From Pseudomonas huaxiensis (GTDB lineage: Bacteria > Pseudomonadota > Gammaproteobacteria > Pseudomonadales > Pseudomonadaceae): a DNA stretch of 64,000 nucleotides. Below the pieces are notes generated by a model. That model did not search any database. It saw only the letters and a program-made list of their open reading frames with translations, and was not told the origin of the DNA. Shown here one piece after another: positions 42,834 through 51,866 of the stretch; positions within the stretch are counted from its first letter, which is position 1; each line of letters opens with the position of its first letter. The stretch lies in assembly GCF_003231275.1 (NCBI RefSeq), contig NZ_QKVL01000026.1, positions 31,629-95,628 on the forward strand. Direction: 5' to 3'. The position numbers and the translations under genes are program-made.

Positions 42834-43604
42834 TCAGTTTTCCTGAGGGTTGAAGTAATTGCACAGGCAGCCGCGTTCGCCGTGGCTGATCTCGAAATCC
42901 AGGCCATACAGGTCGCTCAGCGTCGCCTCGGTCACCACCTCGGCAACGCTGCCGGCGCTATGCACCGCGCCCTGCTTCATGGCGACGATGTGGTCGGAAT
43001 AGTTGGCGGCGAAATTGATGTCGTGGACCACCAGGATCACCGTGCGCCCGTACTCGTCGCACAGCCGGCGAAGCGCGCGCATGATCTGCACGGCGTGCTT
43101 GATGTCGAGGTTGTTCAGCGGCTCGTCCAGCAACAGGTAGTCGGTCTGCTGGGCGATGGTCATGGCCAGGAACGCCATCTGCCGCTGGCCGCCGCTAAGT
43201 TCGTCGAGGTAGGCCCGGCGCAGCGGCTCCAGCGACAGGAAGGCGATGGCTTCATCGATCGCCCGCTGGTCCTCGCGGGTCAACGCGCCACGGCTGTAGG
43301 GAAAGCGGCCGAAGGCGACCAGCTCATCGACCGTCAGGCGCAGGTTGAAATCCGGGGACTGGCGCAAGGTCGCGACACGCTTGGCGTACTCGCCGATGGC
43401 AATGCCGGAGACGCTGCGCCCTTCGATGCGGATATCACCGCGACCGGGCGCCAGCAGCCGCGCGATCATCATCAGCAAGGTGGTCTTGCCCGCGCCATTG
43501 GGGCCGATCAGCGACGTCAGCCGCTGCGCCGGGAACGCTGTGCTCACGCCGGACAGCACCGTCCTGGCGCCGTACTGTTTGTGAAGGTCGTGGACGGTAA
43601 TCAT
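42834..43604 (-). CDS. siderophore ABC transporter ATPase (FepC/FatE-like)
   Basis: A 256-residue ATPase powering ferric-siderophore import. Walker A GPNGAGKTT is at residues 34-42, the signature LSGGQRQ and Walker B LLLDEPLNNLD follow. YGLDFEISHGERGCLCNYF near the C-terminus is typical of this subgroup. Its ATG overlaps the permease stop (ATGA). The binding protein follows at once. Confidence 0.93.
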   Translation of the reverse strand: MITVHDLHKQYGARTVLSGVSTAFPAQRLTSLIGPNGAGKTTLLMMIARLLAPGRGDIRIEGRSVSGIAIGEYAKRVATLRQSPDFNLRLTVDELVAFGRFPYSRGALTREDQRAIDEAIAFLSLEPLRRAYLDELSGGQRQMAFLAMTIAQQTDYLLLDEPLNNLDIKHAVQIMRALRRLCDEYGRTVILVVHDINFAANYSDHIVAMKQGAVHSAGSVAEVVTEATLSDLYGLDFEISHGERGCLCNYFNPQEN

Positions 43605-44548
43605 GGGGACCCTCGAGTGCGCACCATCAGTGCGAGGAAGTACGCGCCACACACCAGATTGACCAGAATGCTGACGGTGGTTTTGTAGTTGAAGACGTGC
43701 TCGACCAGGAGCTGGGCGACGATCAGGATGCCCACCGCAATCGCGCTGCCCATCGGCAAGGTGACGCGGTGCCTGAAGGTCCCGGCGAGTGCGTAGGTGA
43801 TGTTGGCGACGAACACGCCCATGAACGCCGTCGGCCCGAGCAGGCTGGTAGAAATCGCCACCAGCGCGGCGATCAGTGCAAGCTGCAGGCGCACGCTGCG
43901 GCGGTAATCGACGCCCAGGGAAATGGCCTGGTCGCGGCCCAGCGCCAGCACATCGAGGGTGGCCAGCGTCCTCAGGCCCAGCAGACACACCGCCGCGACG
44001 AGCAGCCCCGCATACAGCAACTGCTGCGGCTGCACCCGGCTGAACGAGGTCTGGCTGAAACCCAGCAGCACCGAGAACTCGCCGGGGCTGACCTTGAGCT
44101 GTACGAACTGGGTGAAGGTGTTGATCACCAGGGTCAGCACCAGCCCCAGCAACAGCAGGAAATAGACATTGCTGCGGCCATCTCGGAACAGCCAGCGATG
44201 GATGGCCCAGGAGTAGGCGAGCAGGATCACCACCGACAGCGCGAAGTTGCCGTTGGCGCCCAGCAGCACCACGCTGTGGGCGCCCATAAACAGCACCAGC
44301 AGCGCCTGCAGCAACAGGTAGACCGCTTCGTAGCCCATGATCGCCGGCGTCAGTACGCGGTTGCCGGTAATGGTCTGGAACGCGATCGCGGACCAGGCGA
44401 TGCACACGCCACCGATCAGCATGGCCGCCAGCCGGGCGAGCCGCTTGGGGATCACATAATCGAAATCCAGGCCCGAGCGCACGAACACGAAGGCCAGCCC
44501 CAGCGCGACGACCAGCACCCAGACCGCATGACGACGAGCCAGACGCAT
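43601..44548 (-). CDS. iron-siderophore permease, second subunit (FecD/BauC-like)
   Basis: A 315-residue permease of the FecCD family with about nine membrane helices, including SLLGPTAFMGVFVANITYALAG near the C-terminal half, which is the ATPase-contact region. It pairs with the gene at 44548 to form the inner-membrane channel for the siderophore. Its first base overlaps the stop codon of the other permease (TGATG). Confidence 0.92.
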   Translation of the reverse strand: MRLARRHAVWVLVVALGLAFVFVRSGLDFDYVIPKRLARLAAMLIGGVCIAWSAIAFQTITGNRVLTPAIMGYEAVYLLLQALLVLFMGAHSVVLLGANGNFALSVVILLAYSWAIHRWLFRDGRSNVYFLLLLGLVLTLVINTFTQFVQLKVSPGEFSVLLGFSQTSFSRVQPQQLLYAGLLVAAVCLLGLRTLATLDVLALGRDQAISLGVDYRRSVRLQLALIAALVAISTSLLGPTAFMGVFVANITYALAGTFRHRVTLPMGSAIAVGILIVAQLLVEHVFNYKTTVSILVNLVCGAYFLALMVRTRGSP

Positions 44549-45495
44549 CACCGGTGCCTCCAGACGATCAAGGCGAAGAACAACACACCGCCGACGCACC
44601 CTGCGGTCAGGCCGATCGGCACCTCGAACGGGTAGATCAGCAGGCGCCCGAGGATGTCGCAGACCAGCAACAAGGACGCGCCGCCCAGCGCCACGATGGG
44701 CAGTGTCCGGCTCAGGTTGTCGCCGTAGCGCAACGCGACCAGGTTGGGAATCACCAGCCCGACGAAGGGAATCGCGCCAACGGTAATCACCGTGGCCGAC
44801 ACCGTGACCGCCACCAGCATCAGCCCCACCGCCGCCGTGGCCCGGTAGTTGAGGCCGAGGCTGCTGGTCATGCCCTCGCCCATGCCGAGCACGGTGAAAC
44901 GCTGCGCGTACAGGTAGGTCAGCGCGACGATCGGCAGGATCAGGTAAATGATTTCGTAGCTGCCCTGCACCACCCGGGAAAAATCCCCCAGCAGCCAGCC
45001 CTGCATGCTTTGCAGAATGTTGTTGCGGTAGGCGTAGAACTCGGCGAGAGCACTCAGCACGCCGCCGTACATCAGGCCGATGACCGGCACCAGCAGCGCG
45101 CTCTTGAAGCGGATACGGCGAATGATCGCGACAAAAACCAGGCTCGCGACAAAGCAGAACGCCAACGCGAACAGCATCCGCCCGGTCGTACCGGCGGCGG
45201 GTGCGACCACCAGCGACATCAGGATGCCGAGCTTGGCCGCATCCAGCCCGCCCGCAGTGCCCGGCTCGACAAACTTGTTGCGCACGATGTGCTGGAGGAT
45301 CACCCCGCACACCGACAGGCCGACGCCGGTCAGCACCAGCGCCGCCAGGCGCGGCAGGCGACTGGCCGTCAGCGTCAGCCAGGCATCGCCCGACAATGAC
45401 CACACCTGCGACCACGCCATCTGCCGCGCGCCGATCAACAGTGAAGCGCCGCAGAGGAGCACGAACAGGCCGAGCCAGGAGGCGCGCATCAGCAT
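44548..45495 (-). CDS. iron-siderophore permease, first subunit (FatD/BauD-like)
   Basis: A 315-residue FecCD-family permease. ARQMAWSQVWSLSG and RLPRLAALVLTGVGLSVCGVILQHIVRNKFVEPG are the family's conserved opening, and AIPFVGLVIPNLVALRYG is the ATPase-contact loop. It forms a heterodimer with the next gene. Its start overlaps the end of the ABC half-transporter gene upstream by seven bp. Confidence 0.92.
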   Translation of the reverse strand: MLMRASWLGLFVLLCGASLLIGARQMAWSQVWSLSGDAWLTLTASRLPRLAALVLTGVGLSVCGVILQHIVRNKFVEPGTAGGLDAAKLGILMSLVVAPAAGTTGRMLFALAFCFVASLVFVAIIRRIRFKSALLVPVIGLMYGGVLSALAEFYAYRNNILQSMQGWLLGDFSRVVQGSYEIIYLILPIVALTYLYAQRFTVLGMGEGMTSSLGLNYRATAAVGLMLVAVTVSATVITVGAIPFVGLVIPNLVALRYGDNLSRTLPIVALGGASLLLVCDILGRLLIYPFEVPIGLTAGCVGGVLFFALIVWRHR

Positions 45496-47249
45496 GGGTC
45501 GTCACCCGCAGCCGGTGCGATACGCCAGCCGCTGGCCGCCCGGCGCTGCTCGAGAAACTGCGCGTAACGCCCCTGGCGGGCGTGCAACTCTGCGGGTGCG
45601 CCCTGCTCCACCACCTGACCGTTTTCCAGCACGATGATCTGGTCCGCCATCGCCACCGTGGAAAGCTGATGGGCGATCACCACCACCGTGCGCCGGCCAC
45701 GCAGGTTGGCGAGCACCTGGGCGATGGCCGCCTGGTTTTCCGCGTCCAGCGCCGCCGTGGCTTCGTCCACCAGCAGGATTGGTGCGTCCTTGATCAGCGC
45801 GCGGGCGATGGCGATGCGTTGGCGCTCGCCGCCCGACAGCCGCGTGCCGCCCTCGCCCACCGGCGTGTCGATGCCCTGCGGCAAGCGCGCAATGATCTCG
45901 GCCACACCGGCCTGCTGCGCGGCGTCCATGATCTCGGCGAGGCTGGCGTCAGGTTTGCCGAGGCGGATGTTGTCGGCGATGCTGCCCTGGAACAGGTAAC
46001 TGTCCTGGAAGATCTGGCTGAGCTGCCCGGCCAGTTGCGGGCCGGACATCTGCCGCACGTCCACGCCACCCACCAGCAGGCTGCCCTGGCTCACGTCGAA
46101 GAAGCGCGCGATCAGCCGCAGCAACGTGCTTTTGCCCGACCCGGACTCACCGATCAGCGCGGTCATGCTCCCCGGCGCGATACGCAGGCTTACGTCACGC
46201 AGCACGTCGAGCGGATCAGCCCCATAGCGGAAACTCACCTCGCGCAACTCGATCGAACCATCCGCCGGCGCTTGCGGCTGCTGCGCCCCTGGCAATGGCT
46301 GCACCGCGAGAATCTCGTATGCCGCATCGAGCTGGCCGTGCGCACCGCGCAGGATCTCGGCATAGCTGGCGACGTCCAGCAACGGGTCGATGTAACGGCT
46401 GGCCAGCAGCAACGCGACGATCACCGCCACCACCGCGCCCGGCTCCAGCGCAACGCCGAGCTGGCCGTTGAGCCACAGCACGGCGGCGACCAGCAAGGCG
46501 GCGAACACCGCCTGCACGGCCCAGGCGTTGAGCACCGTCGACAGCGAAGACTGATAGATCAGGCGCATGCTCGACTGCCGTTGCTGGTCGATGGCCTGCT
46601 CCAGCAAGCGTGTGCCGCCGCCATTGAAGGCACGGAGCACCGACTGCGCCTGAGCGAACTCGACCATGCGCTGGCTGGTGGCGGCGAAGTGGTGGTGAAA
46701 GGCGTGGTCCGCGCGCCGCCCGAGGCGCGCCGTGAGCAACAGCACCGCCAGCAGAACCGGCAACGCCAGCAGCGCGATCAGACCCATCGGCCAATGCAGC
46801 GCGAACAGCGCAGCCACCATCACCAGCGGCGTCACCGCGCCACTGATCAGCGGCGTGAACACATGCGCGGGAAGCTGGGCCACGGCCATCATGCCCTGGG
46901 TGATGACATGCCCGAGCCGGGCCGTGTTCGGCGCCGAGAACCAGCCCAGCGGCAGGCGCGCGACATGGTCGCCGAGCCGATGCCGCGCCCCGCGCAACAC
47001 CGCCACGCCCACCGCCACGCCGGCCTTTTCCACGCGGCGGCGCCACGCCCAGCACGCCAGCATCCCCACCAGCAACAGCAGCAGCCACTGCGCCGCGCCG
47101 TGCACATCGCCCAGCAACAGGCGACCGAGCACCGGCACCAGCGTGGTGATGGTCAGGCCGCTGAGCAGGCCGTTGAACACAGCCATCCACAGGTAGCGGC
47201 GGAACACGGGCGCATCGTCGCCCAGCAGATGCATGAAGGTCTTCAGCAT
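45489..47249 (-). CDS. ABC half-transporter, siderophore type (second)
   Basis: A 586-residue fusion of a six-helix exporter-fold membrane domain and an ATPase domain. Walker A GESGSGKST, signature LSGGERQR and Walker B ILLVDEATAALD are intact. The fold is that of YbtQ/IrtB, which import ferric siderophores, and also of BarB-like exporters. The stop overlaps the upstream permease start region. It probably forms a heterodimer with the product of the next gene upstream. Import versus export cannot be decided from sequence. Confidence 0.86.
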   Translation of the reverse strand: MLKTFMHLLGDDAPVFRRYLWMAVFNGLLSGLTITTLVPVLGRLLLGDVHGAAQWLLLLLVGMLACWAWRRRVEKAGVAVGVAVLRGARHRLGDHVARLPLGWFSAPNTARLGHVITQGMMAVAQLPAHVFTPLISGAVTPLVMVAALFALHWPMGLIALLALPVLLAVLLLTARLGRRADHAFHHHFAATSQRMVEFAQAQSVLRAFNGGGTRLLEQAIDQQRQSSMRLIYQSSLSTVLNAWAVQAVFAALLVAAVLWLNGQLGVALEPGAVVAVIVALLLASRYIDPLLDVASYAEILRGAHGQLDAAYEILAVQPLPGAQQPQAPADGSIELREVSFRYGADPLDVLRDVSLRIAPGSMTALIGESGSGKSTLLRLIARFFDVSQGSLLVGGVDVRQMSGPQLAGQLSQIFQDSYLFQGSIADNIRLGKPDASLAEIMDAAQQAGVAEIIARLPQGIDTPVGEGGTRLSGGERQRIAIARALIKDAPILLVDEATAALDAENQAAIAQVLANLRGRRTVVVIAHQLSTVAMADQIIVLENGQVVEQGAPAELHARQGRYAQFLEQRRAASGWRIAPAAGDDPC

Positions 47250-49042
47250 GTCGGCACCGCCACGTTCTGGTTTTGGTCATGGCCGCCCAGCGCCCACAAC
47301 CGTGCATAGAGCCCCTTGCGCGCAATCAGCTCGGCATGGCGGCCCTGTTCGTGAATGACGCCGTTGGCGATCACGATGATCTGGTCGGCGTGCTTCACCG
47401 TGTCCAGCCGGTGGGCGATCACCAGCAGCGTGCGCCCCTTGGCAAAGCGCGACAGCGCGTCCTGGATCGCCACTTCGTTGCCGGCGTCAGCCGCCGCCGT
47501 GGCTTCGTCGAGGACCAGCACCGGCGGATCGAGCAACACCGCGCGGGCGATGCTCAGCCGCTGCAACTCACCGCCGGAGAACTGCGCGTCCTCACCGATC
47601 ACCGCGTCGTAGCCGCGTGGCAGGTCGAGAATCCGTTCGTGGATGTTTGCCGTGCGGGCAGCGTCTTCGATCTCCTGCTGGCTGGCCGTGGGCCGGCCCA
47701 GCGCGATGTTGTCGCGCACGCTGGCATGGATCAGCCGCACCTCCTGCAGCACGAAGCCGATACGCCGGTACAGCTCCGGCGTCTCGATATGCCGCAGGTC
47801 CACACCACCCAGGGTGATGCGCCCCTCAGTGGGGTCGAAGAAGCGCAACAGCAGGCGGGCCAGGGTCGATTTGCCGGCGCCGGAGGGGCCGACGATGGCG
47901 GTCGTGGTGCCGGGGGCGAGGGTCAGGTTGATCGCCGAAAGCACCGGGCTCGATGCCTCGTAGCCATAGCTGACCTGCTCCAGGCGGATCTCGCTACCGA
48001 CGGGCAATTGCCGCACGCCGGGCGCCGGCTGCTCCAGCGTCGGCGTCTCCAGCAACGCCTGCACGCGCTGGGCCGCGCCGACCGCGTGGTTCAGGTCGTG
48101 AGTGATGTAGTGCAGCAACAGCAACGGCGCGCACAGGCCGGGCGCTACAAGGGCGAACGGCAGAACGTCGAGCGGTGCGATCCAGCCCAGGCCGACGAAC
48201 AACGTTCCGCACAGCAGCACCACGCCCAGCACCGCCACGGATGCGATCATCGCGTTGGCGTTGGCCATCGAGGCCACCAGCGGGCGGGTGAAGTCGACAA
48301 AGACCCGGGCAAAATCATCGATCGCCTCACGGTAACTGGCGTGCGCCTTGCCGCTGGCGCCGAACGCCTTCACCACCGGAATGCCGTTGACGAACTCGAC
48401 CACCGCGTTGTCGATGCGGCCCATACCGCTGACGAAGGCGTCCATGTTCGCCCCGCCGGCCTTGAGTGCCCGACCGAAGAACAGGAAGAAGCCCGGAAAC
48501 GGCAGCAGCGAGACGATCGCCATGCGCCAGTCCATCGCGAACAGGTAGACAAGCGAAATCAGCAAGGCCCCAACGGCCCGGCCCAGCGTCGTGTAGAAAT
48601 GCGCGGTGAGGCTGTGCAGGGTGCCGATGTCGTCCTGCATCGCCCGCTTCACCTCGCTCGATGCACGGCTGCTGAACCAGCCCAGCGGCACCCGGCTCAG
48701 GCGCTGCGCAATGGCCAGGCGCAAGTGATGGGTGATGCGGTTGTCGGCAAGGTGAGCAAGCAGTTCGCCGACGGTAATCAGCGCCATGCCGGCAAACAGG
48801 CTGAGGATGCTGACAATGACCGTCGACCAGATCTCGCCCTGCACCACGCTCGCGGCGGCAGCCTTCTCGCCGAGAACCAGCCGGGCGATATGCTCGACGC
48901 CCGCCAGCGGCACCAGCGTCAACATCGCGCCCACGCCGGCCAGAACCGCGGCGACAATCAAGCGCCCACGAACGGGTCGCAGGATCCGGCTGATCGGGCC
49001 GGCTTTTCCGGGGTCGGCCGAAGCCGCGTCATGGGTGCTCAT
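47243..49042 (-). CDS. ABC half-transporter, siderophore type (first)
   Basis: A 599-residue exporter-fold half-transporter with N-terminal helices (RLIVAAVLAGVGAMLTLVPLAGV), a coupling helix region and an ATPase domain: Walker A GPSGAGKST, signature FSGGELQRLSIARA, Walker B LVLDEATAAAD. It overlaps its partner by seven bases. Unlike mycobacterial IrtA it has no siderophore-interacting reductase domain. It is the promoter-proximal gene of the six-gene unit. No clear ribosome site precedes the ATG. A candidate Fur box lies upstream. Confidence 0.86.
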   Translation of the reverse strand: MSTHDAASADPGKAGPISRILRPVRGRLIVAAVLAGVGAMLTLVPLAGVEHIARLVLGEKAAAASVVQGEIWSTVIVSILSLFAGMALITVGELLAHLADNRITHHLRLAIAQRLSRVPLGWFSSRASSEVKRAMQDDIGTLHSLTAHFYTTLGRAVGALLISLVYLFAMDWRMAIVSLLPFPGFFLFFGRALKAGGANMDAFVSGMGRIDNAVVEFVNGIPVVKAFGASGKAHASYREAIDDFARVFVDFTRPLVASMANANAMIASVAVLGVVLLCGTLFVGLGWIAPLDVLPFALVAPGLCAPLLLLHYITHDLNHAVGAAQRVQALLETPTLEQPAPGVRQLPVGSEIRLEQVSYGYEASSPVLSAINLTLAPGTTTAIVGPSGAGKSTLARLLLRFFDPTEGRITLGGVDLRHIETPELYRRIGFVLQEVRLIHASVRDNIALGRPTASQQEIEDAARTANIHERILDLPRGYDAVIGEDAQFSGGELQRLSIARAVLLDPPVLVLDEATAAADAGNEVAIQDALSRFAKGRTLLVIAHRLDTVKHADQIIVIANGVIHEQGRHAELIARKGLYARLWALGGHDQNQNVAVPTC

Positions 49043-49234
49043 GAAAGGAAACGTCCAGAAATTTGAAAAAAGAGGATGAGTTGCAGCCGGTCAGGCCCGA
49101 AGCGCTTGACCACCTGCCTGGCGCACGCGAACGTGGCGCCTGACCCGTCCCGAGGGATATCGCAGGCGTGACGCTGCCGTCTTCCAGAGCCCGTGACAGA
49201 GAGGCGAAGGCACACTCATGGAGCAACCTCGGGA

Positions 49235-49253
49235 ATAAAAAAGAATCATAACC
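49235..49253 (-). promoter_or_regulatory. candidate Fur box upstream of the ABC unit
   Basis: On the minus strand, GGTTATGATTCTTTTTTAT shares about 12 of 19 bases with the Fur consensus, including the central ATGATTCT. It lies about 195 bp before the first ABC gene and about 85 bp before the divergent TetR gene. The right half is degenerate. Confidence 0.45.
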
Positions 49254-49337
49254 AGAATTAGTTGCATGACTATAAACTAATAGCCGTCAGGCAGACAAGA
49301 CGGCCACACGACCGTCGTTTTCCATTGAGGAGAAAGC

Positions 49338-49979
49338 ATGAAAAACCCGGATCAACCTCCGGCTCGCGGGCGACCGCGAACCATCACGCCAGAGCGGATC
49401 GCCGAAGTGGGCATCGAGATCGGCCTGCCGAACATCACGTTCGTCGGCGTCGCCGCCGCGCTCGGGGTCAGCCATATGGCGCTGTACAAACATGTGGCCA
49501 ACCTGGAAGCGCTCAAGCGCCTGGTGGCTGAAGCGATCTTCACCCGCTGGCAGATTCCGCGGGCGGGCGACGGTGAACAGGTCAGCCTGCGGAACTACCT
49601 GACCCTGTTCACCACCTCGGTGCGCGAGTTCGTCAAAGCCCATCCCGGTCTGACGCCCTACGTGATCCGTCGCTCGGCGGCGACACAACCCATGATCGAC
49701 AAGATCGGCGGGCATCAGCTCCACATCGCCGAGGCGTACGGCATCGCCCAAGACCAGGCGCGCTGGCTGCTCGCGACCCTGGCGTTCCACGGCATCGCCG
49801 TGGCCGACACGGTGTATTCGGTCGCGGGCCAGGGCCTTTCCGACGACGCCGAACGCGCAGCCGAAGAGGCGGAGATGGAAGCGGAACTGATCCAGGGCAT
49901 GCGCGCGCTGATCGTCGGCGCATTGGCCCTTCTGGAAGAAGACGCACCTGGTGATGCGGCAGCGCTCCCGGCCAGTTGA
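49338..49979 (+). CDS. TetR/AcrR-family regulator
   Basis: A 213-residue regulator with an N-terminal helix-turn-helix (RIAEVGIEIGLPNITFVGVAAALGVSHMALYKHVANLEALKRLV) and an all-helical C-terminal ligand domain. The GGAG is a few bases from the ATG. It is divergent from the ABC half-transporter unit across 295 bp and 89 bp upstream of the sterol-desaturase gene. It could govern either neighbour. The ligand is unknown. Confidence 0.88.
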   Translation: MKNPDQPPARGRPRTITPERIAEVGIEIGLPNITFVGVAAALGVSHMALYKHVANLEALKRLVAEAIFTRWQIPRAGDGEQVSLRNYLTLFTTSVREFVKAHPGLTPYVIRRSAATQPMIDKIGGHQLHIAEAYGIAQDQARWLLATLAFHGIAVADTVYSVAGQGLSDDAERAAEEAEMEAELIQGMRALIVGALALLEEDAPGDAAALPAS

Positions 49980-50067
49980 ACCCTCACCTGCGCATGCGCC
50001 GTTTGTTCAAGCGCCACCAAGCGCACCTGGCCGAGACTCGCCGCTCCATTCTTCAAGGAGCAGCGAG

Positions 50068-50967
50068 ATGCGCAGCCTGTACGGTCCAGTGTTTTTCTTC
50101 GGTTTCATCGGTGCCGGGGTGTTTCTCATCACCCACGACGCGAGCCCCGGCTGGCTGCTGTTATTGCTACTGACGGCGATAGGCGTGAGCGCGCTGTGCG
50201 AGCACCTGTGGCCGTATCGGCCGCACTGGAACACGCCGCAAAACGACAGCCGCCGGGACACCCTTCACGCCGCCGTCAACGAAAGCCTCAACGTGCTGAG
50301 CGTGGCCGCCATCCCCCTGATCGCCGTGGTGCTGCCCGATATCGGTATCTGGCCGAGCCACTGGCCGGTTGGCGCGCAATTGCTGCTGGCACTGCCCATC
50401 GCGGATCTGGGCATCACCCTCGTGCACTACGCCAGCCACCGTTGCGCACCGTTGTGGCGGTTGCATGCGGTGCACCACAGCGTCACCCGGCTCTATGGTT
50501 TCAACGGGCTGATGAAGCACCCGCTGCACCAGTTGCTCGAAGCCCTGGGCGGGACGTTGCCGTTACTGCTGTGCGGGTTGCCGCAAGAGGTCACGGCACT
50601 GTTGGCCTTCAGCATTTCCATCCAGTTGCTGCTGCAGCACAGCAACGTCGACATGCGCCTCGGCGCGCTGCGCCATGTGTTCGCCTGGGCGCCGGTGCAT
50701 CGCCTGCATCACTTGAAGTACGGGACCAACGGCGATGTGAATTTCGCACTGTTCTTCAGCGTGTGGGATCGCCTGCTGGGCACAGCGCTGCATTTGCCGG
50801 ATTACGCGCTGGCCAACGATGACCTGGGGATCGGCGACCACCCCGACTACCCGGTGGCCTACTGGGCACAACTGCGCCAGCCGTTTACCGGCGCCCAGGC
50901 GACGCACCCGCCCGCCCCCTTGCCCGCCGGCCTGCGCGATGCGCTAGCCGATCACGTGCAGGCGTAG
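50068..50967 (+). CDS. sterol desaturase/fatty acid hydroxylase family protein
   Basis: A 299-residue integral membrane di-iron oxygenase. The histidine clusters HYASH, HAVHH and HRLHH have the spacing of the fatty acid hydroxylase superfamily, and four or more hydrophobic segments surround them. Characterised members hydroxylate or desaturate lipids or sterol-like molecules. AAGGAG is seven bases before the ATG. Its last 24 bases overlap the 3' end of the convergent AraC gene. Confidence 0.88.
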   Translation: MRSLYGPVFFFGFIGAGVFLITHDASPGWLLLLLLTAIGVSALCEHLWPYRPHWNTPQNDSRRDTLHAAVNESLNVLSVAAIPLIAVVLPDIGIWPSHWPVGAQLLLALPIADLGITLVHYASHRCAPLWRLHAVHHSVTRLYGFNGLMKHPLHQLLEALGGTLPLLLCGLPQEVTALLAFSISIQLLLQHSNVDMRLGALRHVFAWAPVHRLHHLKYGTNGDVNFALFFSVWDRLLGTALHLPDYALANDDLGIGDHPDYPVAYWAQLRQPFTGAQATHPPAPLPAGLRDALADHVQA

Positions 50968-51630
50968 ATGGCGCACGCTGTGGTCGGCGCGAATGCCGAA
51001 GTGGCGGCGGATACAGCGCGACAAATGCGCGGAGTCGGCGAAACCGGCAGTCGCCGCCGCGGTGGTCAGGCTGTTGCCCGACAAAGCGAGTTGCAAGGCA
51101 AACCGCAGACGCTGCCACAGCACCAACCGGCGCACAGATGCGCCCAGTTGTCCGCTGAACAAGCGCTCCAGTTGGCTAATGGAAAGTGCCGCCTCGTTGG
51201 CCAGCACGGAGGCCGGCAGCGTGTCGGCGTCGAGCAGGCGAATACGCTGCAGCGCCTTGGATAACCTAGGCTGCAAGGCACGACGGGGAAGGCTGTTCAG
51301 CGTTTCGATCAACTGCTGAGGGTCGCCCCCGGCCTGCTCGCAGGCGTGCCGCAATGCCGGCAATTCGAACGCCAGCGGCTCGGCGAACAGGCTGATCAGC
51401 GGTTGCTCGGTGAGGATCGCATGCTGTCGCCCCGACTCGATCGGCACCACGGCGCCGCGCTCGAGCGTGCCGTCGACCAGCGCCTCGACGCTGCCTTCAG
51501 CGGCGATCAGCACCTGATGGGGATAGTGCGCGTGGTCGTCGGTGTGGCCTGCCCGCCCGGCGATCAGGCAGTAGTCGGTTGCCAGCCAGAGGTCACCTTG
51601 CCAGCGCGGGTCCGGTTGCTGCTGTTGCAC
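50944..51630 (-). CDS. AraC-family regulator
   Basis: A 228-residue regulator with an N-terminal cupin-like sensor (HTDDHAHYPHQVLIAAEGSVEALVDG) and a C-terminal double helix-turn-helix: EAALSISQLERLFSGQLG, and SLTTAAATAGFADSAHLSRCIRRHFG. The C-terminal domain is conserved; the sensor is short. It is convergent with the membrane hydroxylase, whose 3' end it overlaps by 24 bp, and divergent from the FecI-type sigma gene at 51867, with which it shares a 236-bp control region. Confidence 0.87.
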   Translation of the reverse strand: MQQQQPDPRWQGDLWLATDYCLIAGRAGHTDDHAHYPHQVLIAAEGSVEALVDGTLERGAVVPIESGRQHAILTEQPLISLFAEPLAFELPALRHACEQAGGDPQQLIETLNSLPRRALQPRLSKALQRIRLLDADTLPASVLANEAALSISQLERLFSGQLGASVRRLVLWQRLRFALQLALSGNSLTTAAATAGFADSAHLSRCIRRHFGIRADHSVRHLRLHVIG

Positions 51631-51687
51631 GGGTTCCTCCGAGTTTTTTAGCCAAAGTCGCCAAACAGCTTTGCGCGCTTCTTATTC

Positions 51688-51714
51688 AAAAACGGCATTT
51701 ACTTCGCCGTTTTT
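51688..51714 (+). terminator. hairpin in the AraC/FecI intergenic region
   Basis: AAAAACGGC (51688-51696) pairs with GCCGTTTTT (51706-51714) around a 9-nt AT-rich loop. It has A- and T-runs like an intrinsic terminator, but no plus-strand gene lies before it. It may be a leader attenuator for sigma or a terminator of a short transcript. Confidence 0.4.
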
Positions 51715-51866
51715 ATTCTTTCACCACTCAGTACCATTCGTTCATAGTCCGCCCACTGTCTGTTGCAAATGGACAGGGCGCACCGTCACGAAAGGACGCC
51801 AAGATCGAATCGCTGGCTGAACACCTTACACAGGGGCAAGGCAGCAGCTTTTTTTGCGTGAAAGAC

